A DNA stretch of 64,000 nt from Halomonas sp. HAL1 (GTDB lineage Bacteria; Pseudomonadota; Gammaproteobacteria; Pseudomonadales; Halomonadaceae). This document shows positions 8,125 to 17,073 of the stretch, one piece after another. The position numbers and the translations under genes are program-made. The stretch lies in NCBI RefSeq assembly GCF_030544485.1, contig NZ_CP130610.1, forward strand, positions 1,240,001-1,304,000, given 5' to 3'. Within the stretch, counting starts at the first letter, position 1; each line of letters begins with the position of its first letter. Under the pieces are notes generated by a model. It searched no databases. It saw only the letters and a program-made list of their open reading frames with translations, and was not told the DNA's origin.

Positions 8125-8631
8125 ATGAGCGTATCCCGTCAACCAGGTGTACCCCACCCACGTTTGCCGTTGCCAGAAGGCCAGCCAGACGACTTGGTCG
8201 CTTTCCAGCAGTGGCTGAGTGACGCCATTCCCATGGTGAGCGCGTTAGGTATTAGCGAGATGACGCGCCACCGCGATTCGCTCACGTGGCAGTTGGCACT
8301 TGAGCCCAACCTAAACGATAAAGGCACAGGCTTTGGCGGTGCGCTCTCGGCGCAAACCACGCTGCAAGGCTGGTGCTGGGTAACGCTATGGTTACGTGAA
8401 AAAGGGCTGGCAAGGGATGTGGTGGTTGCAGAAGCCAGTCAGCGCTTTCTTGCGCCAGTAACCGACGATTACCGCCTAGTGTGTAAGCCAACAGAGCTAA
8501 ATGGGCCGGAGCAACTTGCCAGCAAGCTCGCTGAACGCGGTAAAGGACGCATTGCGTTAACCCATCAGCTCTATTGTGGCGAGACGCTCTGCCTGGAAGC
8601 CAGCGGCAGCTACGTTGTGTTGCCAGCCTAA
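8125..8631 (+). CDS. Thioesterase-like hotdog protein (YiiD C-terminal domain type)
   Basis: A 168-residue protein with one hotdog-fold domain. The stretches GTGFGGALSAQTTLQGWCW and EASQRFLAPVTDDY match the YiiD C-terminal putative thioesterase family. That family lacks a proven substrate. The ATG at 8125 is chosen over an in-frame TTG at 8113, which lies inside the nitroreductase gene. The ribosome site is weak, so coupling to the upstream gene is likely. Confidence 0.75.
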   Translation: MSVSRQPGVPHPRLPLPEGQPDDLVAFQQWLSDAIPMVSALGISEMTRHRDSLTWQLALEPNLNDKGTGFGGALSAQTTLQGWCWVTLWLREKGLARDVVVAEASQRFLAPVTDDYRLVCKPTELNGPEQLASKLAERGKGRIALTHQLYCGETLCLEASGSYVVLPA

Positions 8632-8653
8632 GGGCTTATTGGCCTGAAAAGGC

Positions 8654-8682
8654 TTGCTATTTCGAGGCTTAGCCAATAGTAT
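8654..8682 (+). promoter_or_regulatory. Putative promoter of tRNA-Ser
   Basis: TTGCTA (8654-8659) and TAGTAT (8677-8682) have a 17-bp spacer and are followed by GCGCC, like the tRNA array promoter. The tRNA begins about 50 bp downstream. Confidence 0.5.
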
Positions 8683-8732
8683 ATGCGCCGTTCTGTTGCG
8701 AAAGGTTTAGCCTTTAAACAGAGCAAAAACGC

Positions 8733-8820
8733 GGAGGGGTGTCCGAGTGGTCGAAGGAGCACGCCTGGAAAGTGTGTAAGCCGCAAGGCTTCGAGGGTTC
8801 GAATCCCTCCCCCTCCGCCA
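8733..8820 (+). tRNA. tRNA-Ser (GGA)
   Basis: An 88-nt class II tRNA. The acceptor stem GGAGGGG pairs with CCCCTCC, the anticodon loop has GGA, there is a variable arm GTAAGCCGCAAGGCTTC, and CCA is encoded. Its 3' end is the integration site of the island that follows. Confidence 0.96.
8807..8820 (+). repeat. attL core: 3' end of tRNA-Ser
   Basis: CTCCCCCTCCGCCA ends the tRNA and recurs exactly at 59050-59063 next to the integrase. This is the signature of tRNA-targeted integration that rebuilds the tRNA end. Confidence 0.85.
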
Positions 8821-8832
8821 AGAATTCTAATT

Positions 8833-8858
8833 AAGCCGCTGATTTCAGCGGCTTTTTT
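8833..8858 (+). terminator. Rho-independent terminator after tRNA-Ser
   Basis: AAGCCGCTGA-TTT-CAGCGGCTT forms a strong hairpin followed by a run of T. It lies inside the island, so it came with it. Confidence 0.85.
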
Positions 8859-8874
8859 GTGCCTGTAATTTAAC

Positions 8875-8899
8875 CAGCCCATACCCCAGCCCATACTTT
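8875..8899 (+). repeat. Left arm-type integrase site pair (CAGCCCATAC x2)
   Basis: Two CAGCCCATAC boxes start at 8875 and 8887, 12 bp apart. The same pair with the same spacing and orientation lies at 58909 upstream of the integrase. This suggests arm-binding sites on both sides of attP. Confidence 0.6.
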
Positions 8900-9301
8900 G
8901 GTTTTGGCTTTCACTGAATAGAAAAAAGCCTCTCTGGACGCTCTCTCTTCGTTAGTCGTTTTTTGATACTCGCCTCCAAGGCTCAATTCCATCAAAAGCT
9001 TGACCGATGCACGCTCGTGAGGAGGAGGTGACAGCCTCTCTTCATTCAGATACTGTCTTCTTAAGAATTATGAATGGTAGCCACTGGCTGGTAACGACCG
9101 AGGCTGTGTGAAAACCCAAAATCAGTTGGCGATTACAGTGCTTAGCCGTTTTGGCACCACTAACGGGCCAGCAAGGCAGTTCAGAGCGCGTTCATTCATT
9201 CTGCCAATATCTGAGTTAGTTGAGAAAAAGCCTAGGCAGAACTCACTAAAAAGCGCTATTGGCTACTACAGGTATGGCAGAACTAGGTCAGGATCAAGGC
9301 C

Positions 9302-10500
9302 CTATGCCCTCATCGCCTGGATCAAACCCTTGGTGCCAAGGATATTCATGACGCGTTTCATGTTGTAGGCAAGGATATGAAGACTCATTTCCGTGCTGAC
9401 GTTCTTAAGGCTCTTAGTCAGGAAGTGCGTCGCTCCCATCCACGCTTTTAACGTGCCAAAGGGATGCTCAACCGTTTGACGACGGATGCGCATTATATCC
9501 GGCGCCTGATCAAGGCGTGCTGTTACCGCCTCCAGAATCTCTTCGTGTTCCCAGCGTTTGATGCGCCGATTGATACCCGTGGTGCACTGCGACTTCATTA
9601 AGCAACTCGGACAGGCCGAACTCCAATAGCAATGTAGCGTCTGGCCTTTTTCGACGTTCTTGAAGCGCCAAACCAGTCGCTCTCTCGCGGGACAGCGATA
9701 TTCATTACGTTCAGGCACATACCGGAACGCTTCCCTGGGAAACATACCTTTGGCCTGGTTTGGCGAGGTTTTAGGCTTAGGGAGATACGTCGTAATACCG
9801 GCCTCATAACAGGCAAGTATTTCATTACCTGTAAAATAACCGCGATCAGCGACGACGTGGAGATCACTGACGCCGCTAGCATCGCGTGCTTGCTTGGCCA
9901 TCTGGTAAAGCTGACGCCGGTCACTGCCGACATTAGTGACTTCATGGGCGACAATCAGATGATGCTGGCTATCGACAGCCGTCTGAACGTTGTAGCCCAC
10001 CATTCCCGTTCCTCGCGCGTTCATGGAACGAGCGTCAGGGTCTGTCAACGAAACTTGCTGTTCAGGTGCCTCGGTTCTTTGAATTTCAATGGATTGCAGT
10101 TGTTGAACTTCTTCTGTTAGGGAGGCGATCTTTTCCTTCAACCCTGACGTCTGCACTTCTGTGACAACGGAGGAGTGTGAGGCGCTCCGTTAGCCACATG
10201 AGCTCAATATTCCGCTGCGCCTCACGTTCCAAACGGCGGCTGGGTTGCACGCGGTTGAGGTAACCGTACAGATAGATTTTTAGAAATACAGCGGGATGAT
10301 AGGCGGGCCGCCCCGTTGCATGGGGATCAACACCTTTGAAACCCAGCTGTTTGAGGTCGAAGGCGTCCACGAAAGCCTCAATGGCCCGAACCGGATTGTT
10401 TTCAGAGACGAAATCATCCAGGAGTTCAGGAAACAACTTAGCTTGGGACCGGGATTCACCCCCCCTGAGCTTCCTGCTATCGCTTGGCGAGCATGCGCGA
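9302..10500 (-). pseudogene. IS1182-family transposase, broken
   Basis: Two pieces in different frames. The N-terminal piece includes LFPELLDDFVSENNPVRAIE and PAYHPAVFLKIYLYGYLNR and stops after ELMWLTERL. The C-terminal piece starts near KEKIASLTEEVQQL and runs through TVEHPFGTLKAWMGATHFL to a stop at 9302. The join loses roughly 100 codons, including the first part of the DDE core. A terminal-repeat-like GAGGCTGTGTGAAAAC lies near 9101 on the downstream side. No matching end is seen on the other side, so the element is truncated there. The gap 8900-9301 otherwise holds nothing recognisable. Confidence 0.8.
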
Positions 10501-10562
10501 TTCGAGATGTCTCGTTTCAGGCAAGGAGAAGATCCGCTTGTCAGGAAATATGAGATGACCAC

Positions 10563-11042
10563 GCAAGTGTTACCGTCATCAATTGGCCGGTCAAGGTTGC
10601 TATAAGTCCGGTTACGCTGATACCGAGAGCGTGTCAGGATACGACGAGTATCCGGCAGGCCACGGTATGACAGAAAGGGAACAGATAGTGCTTAGGCCTG
10701 CTCCATGCTCATTGAAAGTCAAGACAGGTAAGTCTGAAGGTAGGCTTAGCAGTGGCCTAACTACAGGGAGGTGCTAGGATAATTATAATTCCTAAAAGCG
10801 ATATGTATTGATGCATATATATCACTGTATGGATGGTGACAAGCTAGTAAGATCAAGAGAACGCAAGCAATTATTAGAAAGCAGATATATTTCACACGAA
10901 TAACTAGATGGCACTCACCGCAGATAAATACTAAAGCATTGTGCTCGGGCTGCGGAGCGGTACAGGCTAGGGAAAAGTAAAATATACTTAGCCTAGCTTG
11001 CCGCGCATCGAAGAAGAGAAAGTATCGTAATAATATGCTATC
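10563..11042. other. AT-rich upstream region of the pxp operon, no gene seen
   Basis: About 480 bp without a convincing coding frame. It contains a nested inverted repeat near 10964-10998 (GGCTAGG...AAGTAAAATATACTT...AGCCTAGC) that could be an operator or transcript structure. Composition shifts here from GC-rich IS DNA to AT-rich island DNA. Confidence 0.4.
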
Positions 11043-11058
11043 TCACATTTTAATGTGA
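11043..11058. promoter_or_regulatory. Palindrome upstream of pxpB, possible operator
   Basis: TCACATTTTAATGTGA is a 6+6 bp inverted repeat with a 4-bp spacer, 24 bp before the pxpB start. The half-sites are inverted relative to a CRP box. A LysR regulator is encoded at the end of the operon and is one candidate binder. Confidence 0.4.
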
Positions 11059-11082
11059 TGGAGCCTAGAAAAGGAAAACTTT

Positions 11083-11757
11083 ATGATTTTAGAAAATAAG
11101 GATGCAATAAGAATAAGGCGACTAAGCTTAGATGCAATAATAATTGAAGTAGGTTTGTCGACCGAACCTAATATGGAAATGCAGAAATTAGTATGGGGCT
11201 TGGATCATATAATACACGAATGGACAGGCGTGAGAGAAACAGTTCCCGGTGTAAATAATCTATTAATCCGCTTTAATGATCCGCAAAGGATTGATCAGAA
11301 CATATCATTAATCGAAAAACTAACAACAAGTAAGAGTCATTTGGCCGCACCTCAGGGGAAGCTACACAGATTCCAAGTGAGTTATGGTGGGGTAGGAGGC
11401 CCAGACCTTACCGAAACGGCCGCCTATTGTGGCTTGACAGTAGATGAATTCGTCTACAAGCATGCCTCTATTCGATACATGGTATTTTGTATTGGTGCTC
11501 ATCCGGGATTTGGCTATTTAGGTGGGTTGCCAAAAGCGATCTGGGCATCCCGCTTAGAAAAACCCCGCCCTCATGTTGAAGCTGGAAGTGTCGCTATTGG
11601 GGGAAGCCAGACAGGTATTATTGGCTCAAGCTTAGCTAGCGGCTGGAGATTGATCGGCACCACCGAAGCGGAGCTATTTTCTATTGATAAAGAACCCCCA
11701 GCATTACTAGAAGCTGGTGACTGGGTAGAGTTCGAAATAAAAGAGGTGCTGGGGTGA
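11083..11757 (+). CDS. pxpB: 5-oxoprolinase subunit PxpB (KipI / allophanate hydrolase subunit 1 family)
   Basis: A 224-residue protein of the KipI family. It has the HRFQVSYGGVGGPDL segment and the family-typical FCIGAHPGFGYLGGLPKAIW and AGSVAIGGSQTGI stretches. In characterised systems PxpA, PxpB and PxpC together open 5-oxoproline (pyroglutamate) to glutamate using ATP, in the cytosol. AAGGAAAA precedes the ATG. The stop overlaps the next start (GTGA), so the two are coupled. The gene is AT-rich compared with the backbone. The first 60 residues look more divergent than the rest. Confidence 0.88.
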   Translation: MILENKDAIRIRRLSLDAIIIEVGLSTEPNMEMQKLVWGLDHIIHEWTGVRETVPGVNNLLIRFNDPQRIDQNISLIEKLTTSKSHLAAPQGKLHRFQVSYGGVGGPDLTETAAYCGLTVDEFVYKHASIRYMVFCIGAHPGFGYLGGLPKAIWASRLEKPRPHVEAGSVAIGGSQTGIIGSSLASGWRLIGTTEAELFSIDKEPPALLEAGDWVEFEIKEVLG

Positions 11758-12719
11758 TTGAAATAGTGAAATGCGGCCCTCAGACTACTATTCAAGATCA
11801 TGGTAGGGAGGGATATAGCAGATACGGAGTAGGTAAATCAGGGGCGCTCGATCAGCTTGCGCTTCGGCTTGGAAACTTATTGGTCGGAAATACGGGTAAT
11901 GAAGCAGCTATAGAAATACTCGTACATCCTCTGATAGTCAGATTCGAAGATAGCTACGATATATCTGTTACTGGAGCAGATGCATGCTTGGAATTTAATG
12001 ATGGCAGCAAGGAACTATGGCCAGCTTGGACACGATTTAAAGTTCAGGCAGGGGAGCAACTTACAATAGGCCCAGCACGCGGAGGTACTATTAGCTATCT
12101 CTGTGTTAGAGCTGGATTAGACGTTGAGCCTATAATGGAATCACGTAGCACTGATCTGAAAGGTAAATTTGGTGGGTTTCAAGGCAGAATGCTGCAGCCA
12201 AAAGACAGGCTGCAGGGCCTAAAAAATGAAAATAAAGAGATGCACTCATTAGGTATAATTCCTCCGTATCTCTATCCAAAAGAAGAAGTTATAAAGTTGA
12301 GAATGATTGCGGGGCTAGAGTTGGCGTATTTGGATGAGGAGCAACAAAAGAATCTTTTTAGTACTGAATGGATAATTTCAAGACAAAGCAACCGAGTTGG
12401 ATGCCTACTAGAGGGCAACAGTATAAATTTTGAGACACCGATAGAAATGCTATCGCACGGCCTACTGCCCGGATTGGTACAGCTTCCTCCGAGTGGTAAA
12501 CCTATCATTCTCCAGCAAGATGCTCAGGTTTCAGGAGGGTATCCACGCCTTGGATGCATAATTGAAGAAGACTTAAGATTCATTGCTCAGGCTCGTCCAG
12601 GTCAAAAAATATGCCTAGTGTGCATAGCTTATGACGAAGCAATAAACATCAAAAAAGGCCAAGAGTTATACTTGCTTGAAATAGCGCGACTCCTGGAGGC
12701 ACAAGATGTTGGATATTAA
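11754..12719 (+). CDS. pxpC: 5-oxoprolinase subunit PxpC (KipA / biotin-dependent carboxyltransferase family)
   Basis: A 321-residue KipA-family protein starting at a GTG that overlaps the pxpB stop. Typical segments are GPQTTIQDHGREGYSRYGVGKSGALDQLALRLGN (residues 7-40), the AGLDVEPIMESRSTDLKGKFGG region and the C-terminal PILQQDAQVSGGYPRLG-like segment (here IILQQDAQVSGGYPRLGCI). It is the partner of PxpB in the ATP-dependent lactamase. Its last 14 bp overlap the start of the next gene, so four genes of the locus are tightly packed. Confidence 0.88.
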   Translation: MIEIVKCGPQTTIQDHGREGYSRYGVGKSGALDQLALRLGNLLVGNTGNEAAIEILVHPLIVRFEDSYDISVTGADACLEFNDGSKELWPAWTRFKVQAGEQLTIGPARGGTISYLCVRAGLDVEPIMESRSTDLKGKFGGFQGRMLQPKDRLQGLKNENKEMHSLGIIPPYLYPKEEVIKLRMIAGLELAYLDEEQQKNLFSTEWIISRQSNRVGCLLEGNSINFETPIEMLSHGLLPGLVQLPPSGKPIILQQDAQVSGGYPRLGCIIEEDLRFIAQARPGQKICLVCIAYDEAINIKKGQELYLLEIARLLEAQDVGY

Positions 12720-13134
12720 GAGTATTGAAGAACTTTGCAACTTAGTCTCACGAAAAAATCTCAGCTCATTGCTGATAAAGAATAGTAATAAATATTCATT
12801 AAAGATTTTAAAGTCAATGAATGGTAATAAAAGCCCAGTTTCCTTGGCCCCTACTGCTGAGCCTAAAGGAATCAACCTAAAAGTTGTTACTTCGCCAGCA
12901 GTTGGGCTATGGGTTGGCGAGCATCCCGGCTACCAAACATCTAGATTAAAAAAAGGAGATTTAGTCAGAGCAAAGGATATTGTTGGATATCTTAGGATTA
13001 AACATATTTTGTTACCGGTAAGAGCATGCCAGAGCGGAATCTTCGAGAGCTGGATGGTTGAAGATGAAGATTTATTAGGTTTTGATGACAATATTTGTAA
13101 TATAATTGTGGAGTCGAATAATGAAACATGTTGA
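12706..13134 (+). CDS. Biotin-carboxyl-carrier-like protein with an altered biotin motif
   Basis: A 142-residue protein with a low-complexity N terminus and a C-terminal single-hybrid (BCCP) domain from about residue 58. The segment SPAVGLWVGEHPGY resembles [13 protein letters not shown] of AccB. The biotin motif (usually EAMKMM) reads LRIKHILLP: the Lys is kept but both flanking Met are lost. Biotinylation is therefore doubtful. BCCP-like genes are common inside pxp operons, but their role there is not settled. GGAGGC precedes the ATG, and the gene overlaps both pxpC and pxpA. Confidence 0.75.
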   Translation: MLDIKSIEELCNLVSRKNLSSLLIKNSNKYSLKILKSMNGNKSPVSLAPTAEPKGINLKVVTSPAVGLWVGEHPGYQTSRLKKGDLVRAKDIVGYLRIKHILLPVRACQSGIFESWMVEDEDLLGFDDNICNIIVESNNETC

Positions 13135-13894
13135 TATAAATGCAGACATGGGTGAAGGGTATGGCCATTATACAATCGGTGACGATTCAGCCTTACTGCA
13201 GATAGTAAGCTCTGCTAACATCGCTTGTGGGTTTCATGCGGGAGACCCAATAATTATGAGTAGAACTATTGAACTGGCGAAAGCACAGAACGTTGATATT
13301 GGTGCTCACCCCGGATTCCCTGATATACATGGTTTTGGCAGAAGGCGCTTTGTAGACTTTAATGAACAAGAAATAAAGTCAATGTTGGCTTATCAAGTTG
13401 GCGCGATAAAAGCCATAGCCTCGATGCACGGCGCTAAGGTAAGCCATTTTAAGGTACATGGGGCTCTAGCAAATATGGCTGCTAATGATGAAATTCTTTC
13501 TAGGGCGATAGTGGATTGTGTTAAAGAAGTAGATAAGAATTTACTCTTCGTGATTCCCCCTTTCTCAGTAACTGAAAAAGTAGCTGAAAAGGCAGGCTTG
13601 AATATTGCGAGGGAAGTGTTTGCAGATAGGGCATACGGGGATAACGGATATCTTCTACCCCGTAGAGAGAAAGGTGCTGTTATCCATGATACAGATTATG
13701 CCGCTAAGCGTGTTCTCCAAATGGTAGAAGAAGGACAAATTGAGACTATAAATGGCAAAAAACTGAAAGTCAGCATTGATAGCATATGTGTACATGGTGA
13801 TAACCCTGAGTCTTTAAATATAGCTAAGCAAGTCAAAATGACTTTGGAGAAAAATGGCTGGAAAATTAAGCCACTCTCTTTGATTAGTGAATGA
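13121..13894 (+). CDS. pxpA: 5-oxoprolinase subunit PxpA (LamB/YcsF family)
   Basis: A 257-residue LamB/YcsF protein, close to the usual 250. The family opening DINADMGEGYGHYTIGDD and SANIACGFHAGDPIIM (residues 4-50) hold the conserved Asp and His residues. HGALANMAAND and ICVHGDNPES follow. It is the third component needed for ATP-driven opening of the lactam ring. The ATG at 13121, preceded by GTGGAG, is chosen over an in-frame start five codons earlier. All three Pxp subunits are present and intact, so the module may be active. Confidence 0.9.
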   Translation: MKHVDINADMGEGYGHYTIGDDSALLQIVSSANIACGFHAGDPIIMSRTIELAKAQNVDIGAHPGFPDIHGFGRRRFVDFNEQEIKSMLAYQVGAIKAIASMHGAKVSHFKVHGALANMAANDEILSRAIVDCVKEVDKNLLFVIPPFSVTEKVAEKAGLNIAREVFADRAYGDNGYLLPRREKGAVIHDTDYAAKRVLQMVEEGQIETINGKKLKVSIDSICVHGDNPESLNIAKQVKMTLEKNGWKIKPLSLISE

Positions 13895-13922
13895 ACACTT
13901 ACATGTTTAGGTGCGAAGCAAG

Positions 13923-14825
13923 ATGATAACCTTTAAGCAGATTGAAACTTTATATTGGATATCAGAGCTGGGGAATTTCTCAGCTGCGGCTGACAAACTT
14001 AACACAACCCAGTCAGCAATATCTAAACGTATTAGCGAGCTTGAGACTGCTTGCAATATAGAGCTTTTTGACAGGACTGGAAGAAATTCCAAGCTTACCG
14101 ACAAGGGAAATGAACTTTTGATGATGTCAAAGGGTCTTCTGGATAGACGAGAGGAGATCCTTGAAAGAATGTGCAGCAAGGACGTTCTTTATAAGCGGTT
14201 TAGGATTGGAGTGACAGAGCTAACAGCCTTAACGTGGCTTCCCAGTTTAGTTAAAATGATTGAAGATAACTATCCACGTGTCATGCTTGAACCACAAGTG
14301 GAGCTTAGTTCTACTCTATTCTCGAAGCTAAATGACGACTCTCTTGATTTGGTCATAGTTCCTGATGTAATGGAGGATGTGCGTTACAATGTTGTTCCTT
14401 TGAAATCAGTCGAAAATGCCTGGATGTGTAAGCCGGGCTATTTTAGCATAGACAAGCCGATAAAACTGCAAGAACTGTCGCAATTAAATGTTTTAGCACA
14501 AGGAGCTAACTCTGGGACTGGTCTCATCTATGATAGATGGCTTACTCAGCATAATATTAAAACATCTAAAAGTTTAACAAGCAATAATTTGGTTGCGCAG
14601 ATCGGACTGACTTTATCTGGCATAGGCGTAAGCTATCTGCCTTACAAAGCTTTTCGTCCTTTAATAGAGAGCGGCCAGCTAAACATTATAGAAACAGTTC
14701 CTAAGTTACCTCAGGTTCGTTATGCAGTGATATATCGTTCGGACCGTAACTCTCAATTATACCAAGATGTTGCGGACTATGCTCAGGCCTGCTGCGATTT
14801 TTCAAAGTTATTAATCGTTTGTTAA
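13923..14825 (+). CDS. LysR-family transcriptional regulator, probable regulator of the pxp operon
   Basis: A 300-residue LysR protein. The N-terminal winged helix-turn-helix (FKQIETLYWISELGNFSAAADKLNTTQSAISKRISELE) spans residues 3-41. The effector-binding domain follows from about residue 90. It starts 28 bp after pxpA on the same strand, which is unusual for LysR but fits a self-contained mobile module. The effector is unknown; 5-oxoproline or a related lactam is the natural guess. Confidence 0.88.
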   Translation: MITFKQIETLYWISELGNFSAAADKLNTTQSAISKRISELETACNIELFDRTGRNSKLTDKGNELLMMSKGLLDRREEILERMCSKDVLYKRFRIGVTELTALTWLPSLVKMIEDNYPRVMLEPQVELSSTLFSKLNDDSLDLVIVPDVMEDVRYNVVPLKSVENAWMCKPGYFSIDKPIKLQELSQLNVLAQGANSGTGLIYDRWLTQHNIKTSKSLTSNNLVAQIGLTLSGIGVSYLPYKAFRPLIESGQLNIIETVPKLPQVRYAVIYRSDRNSQLYQDVADYAQACCDFSKLLIVC

Positions 14826-15254
14826 TGGACATGTTAATGTGGCAGTCAAACTGTTACTTCCGCCTGTAAAAATCAGCTGCGCAGCTTGACTGACTTATAG
14901 GTTTGATGAGTGCTTTTTTCCTGGGTTGCACCTTTTTCGTTTCACAACCCTACGTCCACTGGAAGGAGTTGAATACCCCCTATCCTCCGTCCAAGGTCGC
15001 TAAGCTAGGCCATAGTGGCTCTGTAATTAAGCAATTTATTCTTAACATTGTTATAAGCGCTTGCTATGCTTGCATTAATTATAGCAAAGTAATTTCCATT
15101 TTTGATATAAAAGAGAATAGCTAGCATTGAGCTATTTCGAGCGCTAAGTGCCTAATCATAAGTTTTAACGTATTATCCGTATTAAGATCTTTGACACGGA
15201 TAGACCCACGACAAGGCGCATCGTTACCCCTCTCACAGCACTTAGCAGCAGGCG
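14826..15254. other. Intergenic region, no gene seen
   Basis: About 430 bp of mixed composition. A 73-codon open frame at 14903 has no ribosome site and no family signature. The last 100 bp probably belong to the left end of the IS630-type remnant that follows. Confidence 0.4.
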
Positions 15255-15775
15255 TTGACCTACGCCTATCACCAGGCGGATAAACGAACCTTACGCCGCC
15301 GTGCCCATGCCATTCTGTTGTTTCATCAAGGGCATACGGTCAATCAAATCAGTGAGATCCTTCAGGTCAATCGCGATACCGTCTCAAGATGGCTCAACCA
15401 CTGGGAAGCGTCAGGCCTCGACGGGCTCATCGACAAGCCGCGCTGTGGCCGGACGCCGATCCTGGATGAGCATGACCACGAGCGATTGCAGGAGCTCGTG
15501 GCCGAGCATTCTCACCAGGTTCGAACTTTACAGGCTCGCCTGCAAGAAGAGACGGGCAAGACGATCAGCAGGGTGACCCTCCATCGGGTGTTGAAAAAAA
15601 TCGCTATAGTTTCAAGCGTATCCGGCACTTACTAAAGAGCCAGCGTGACGGAAAGGATTTTCGCAACACCCAAGGCCTCTTGAAGGCACTTCACGCGCGT
15701 GAAGATCGAGGCGAACACGAGCTGTACTACTTTGATGAGTCAGGTTTGATGAGTCAGGTTTTTCGGTGTGCCAGG
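15255..15775 (+). pseudogene. IS630-family transposase, N-terminal part, frameshifted and truncated
   Basis: The frame encodes a helix-turn-helix region (HTVNQISEILQVNRDTVSRWLNHWEASGLDGL) and shifts frame near 15597. It then continues as RHLLKSQRDGKDFRNTQGLL and YYFDESG, the latter holding a catalytic-type Asp. GATGAGTCAGGTTT is duplicated in tandem at 15734-15761, and the gene ends there. The rest of the catalytic domain is gone. Confidence 0.75.
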
Positions 15776-15799
15776 TAAAGCCTGGTCATCCAGGATACC

Positions 15800-16725
15800 G
15801 AAGAGGTTGAAAGGGTGAATTGAAACTAGTGGGTGAAAGTCCCACCCGGCCAAGGTTAGCCACCAGCCGGTAGCGAGTCTTGCGTGGTGTCGAGTAATTG
15901 CCACTGCGAAGCGTAGACAGCAAGTGAACAGGCCGTGTGATTGAGCCCCGAAATCTGATTTGTGGCAGCTGCCGACAGTGTTGAAAAGCTGGAAGGCTAC
16001 ACAATCTTGCGGTATGGCTTCGCAAGGAGGGCTGCCGGGGTCGGAGAGCAGGGCATGTTAACACAGGGGTTTCCCAGGAACCTGGGAGGCCCGTCCTTCT
16101 CCCCCGAAGGGCAAGGGTACAGGCACGGGGCTGCCTGCGGCGAAAGCTCCCGGTCCGGTGCTGTCGTGCTTGGTGGTACCGGAAGCGAACCACAGGCACT
16201 CGAGAGGTACGGCCAGGCGACGACAAGAAGCCGGTCGGATGGAGGGGCGGGAGTCGGAGTCGCTCATAGTACCGAGGAAGGCGGGGAACCTACTCGACGG
16301 GACCCGCTGGAGGGAAGGGGCGGCCAATCATCTGAACTGCACGAGGGCAACATGACAGGTGCACAGGAACCTGAAGTCATGTCAACGAAACAAGTGCGGA
16401 TAGCAGCGCTGGCAGAGCGCTTCCCGCAACGTGCCTTCACGTCACTGGCGCACAACATTGACGCCCAGTGGCTGAAGACGGCCTACCTGATGACGCGCCG
16501 CGATGGTGCCGTCGGGATTGATGGCCAGACGGCGGACGACTTCGTGCGCGACTTCGAGGCCAACATTTTCCCAAAGGGGATGGGCGCACCACACGGCCGA
16601 TCGGCATCCCCACCTTCGCAGACAAGGTCCTGCAACGCGCTGTGGTGGCTCTGCTGGAGCCGCTCTACGAGCACGACTTTCTGGACGTCTCGTACGGCTT
16701 CCGGCCGAGGCGCTCGCGCGCTGGG
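15800..16725 (+). mobile_element. Group II intron remnant with truncated reverse transcriptase
   Basis: The start of the intron RNA is recognisable (GTGGGTGAAAGTCCCACCCGG and GTCGAGTAATTGCC). The intron-encoded protein starts near 16378 ([39 protein letters not shown]). After FEAN a deletion of about 30 codons and a frameshift occur. The second frame continues [25 protein letters not shown] and [10 protein letters not shown], which is the RT core up to the start of motif 2a. The catalytic YADD box, maturase domain and intron 3' end are missing, so the intron is dead. Confidence 0.8.
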
Positions 16726-17044
16726 TAAAACCTTGCACTACCTGGATAACCAGTGGCCCCGGCTGACCCGGTTCCTGGACGATGGCCTGCTCCCACTGGA
16801 CAACAATCCGGCGGAGAACGCTATCCGCCCGTTCGTGGTGGGGCGTAAAAACTGGCTGTTCAGCCACACCCCGAGCGGCGCTCACGCCAGCGCGGCGATC
16901 TATAGCCTGATCGAAACCGCCAAAGCCAATGGCCTGTCGCCTTACGACTACTTGCAGTACGTCTTCGAGACCCTGCCGACCCTCAACGATGATGAACTCA
17001 GCACGCTGCTGCCCTGGCAGTGGAAAGAAACCTTACCCATCTGA
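16726..17044 (+). pseudogene. IS66-family transposase TnpC, C-terminal fragment
   Basis: About 105 residues match the end of the IS66 transposase: [20 protein letters not shown], then [20 protein letters not shown] with the last catalytic Glu, then the short C-terminal domain. It is joined in frame to the intron reverse transcriptase, so a long chimeric open frame (15962-17044) exists that does not represent a real gene. Confidence 0.85.
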
Positions 17045-17073
17045 AGAATGACTGCCTAGATGTAGTTAGTGGA

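Noticed and set aside
11043..11058. CRP-binding site before pxpB
   Set aside because: The half-sites are TCACAT...ATGTGA, inverted relative to TGTGA-N6-TCACA, with a 4-bp spacer.
14903..15124. A 73-codon open frame after the LysR gene
   Set aside because: No ribosome site, no recognisable family and a low-information composition.
15962..17044. A 360-codon open frame as a real protein
   Set aside because: It starts in group II intron RNA, includes a frameshifted RT segment and ends in an IS66 transposase tail; it is a joint artefact.
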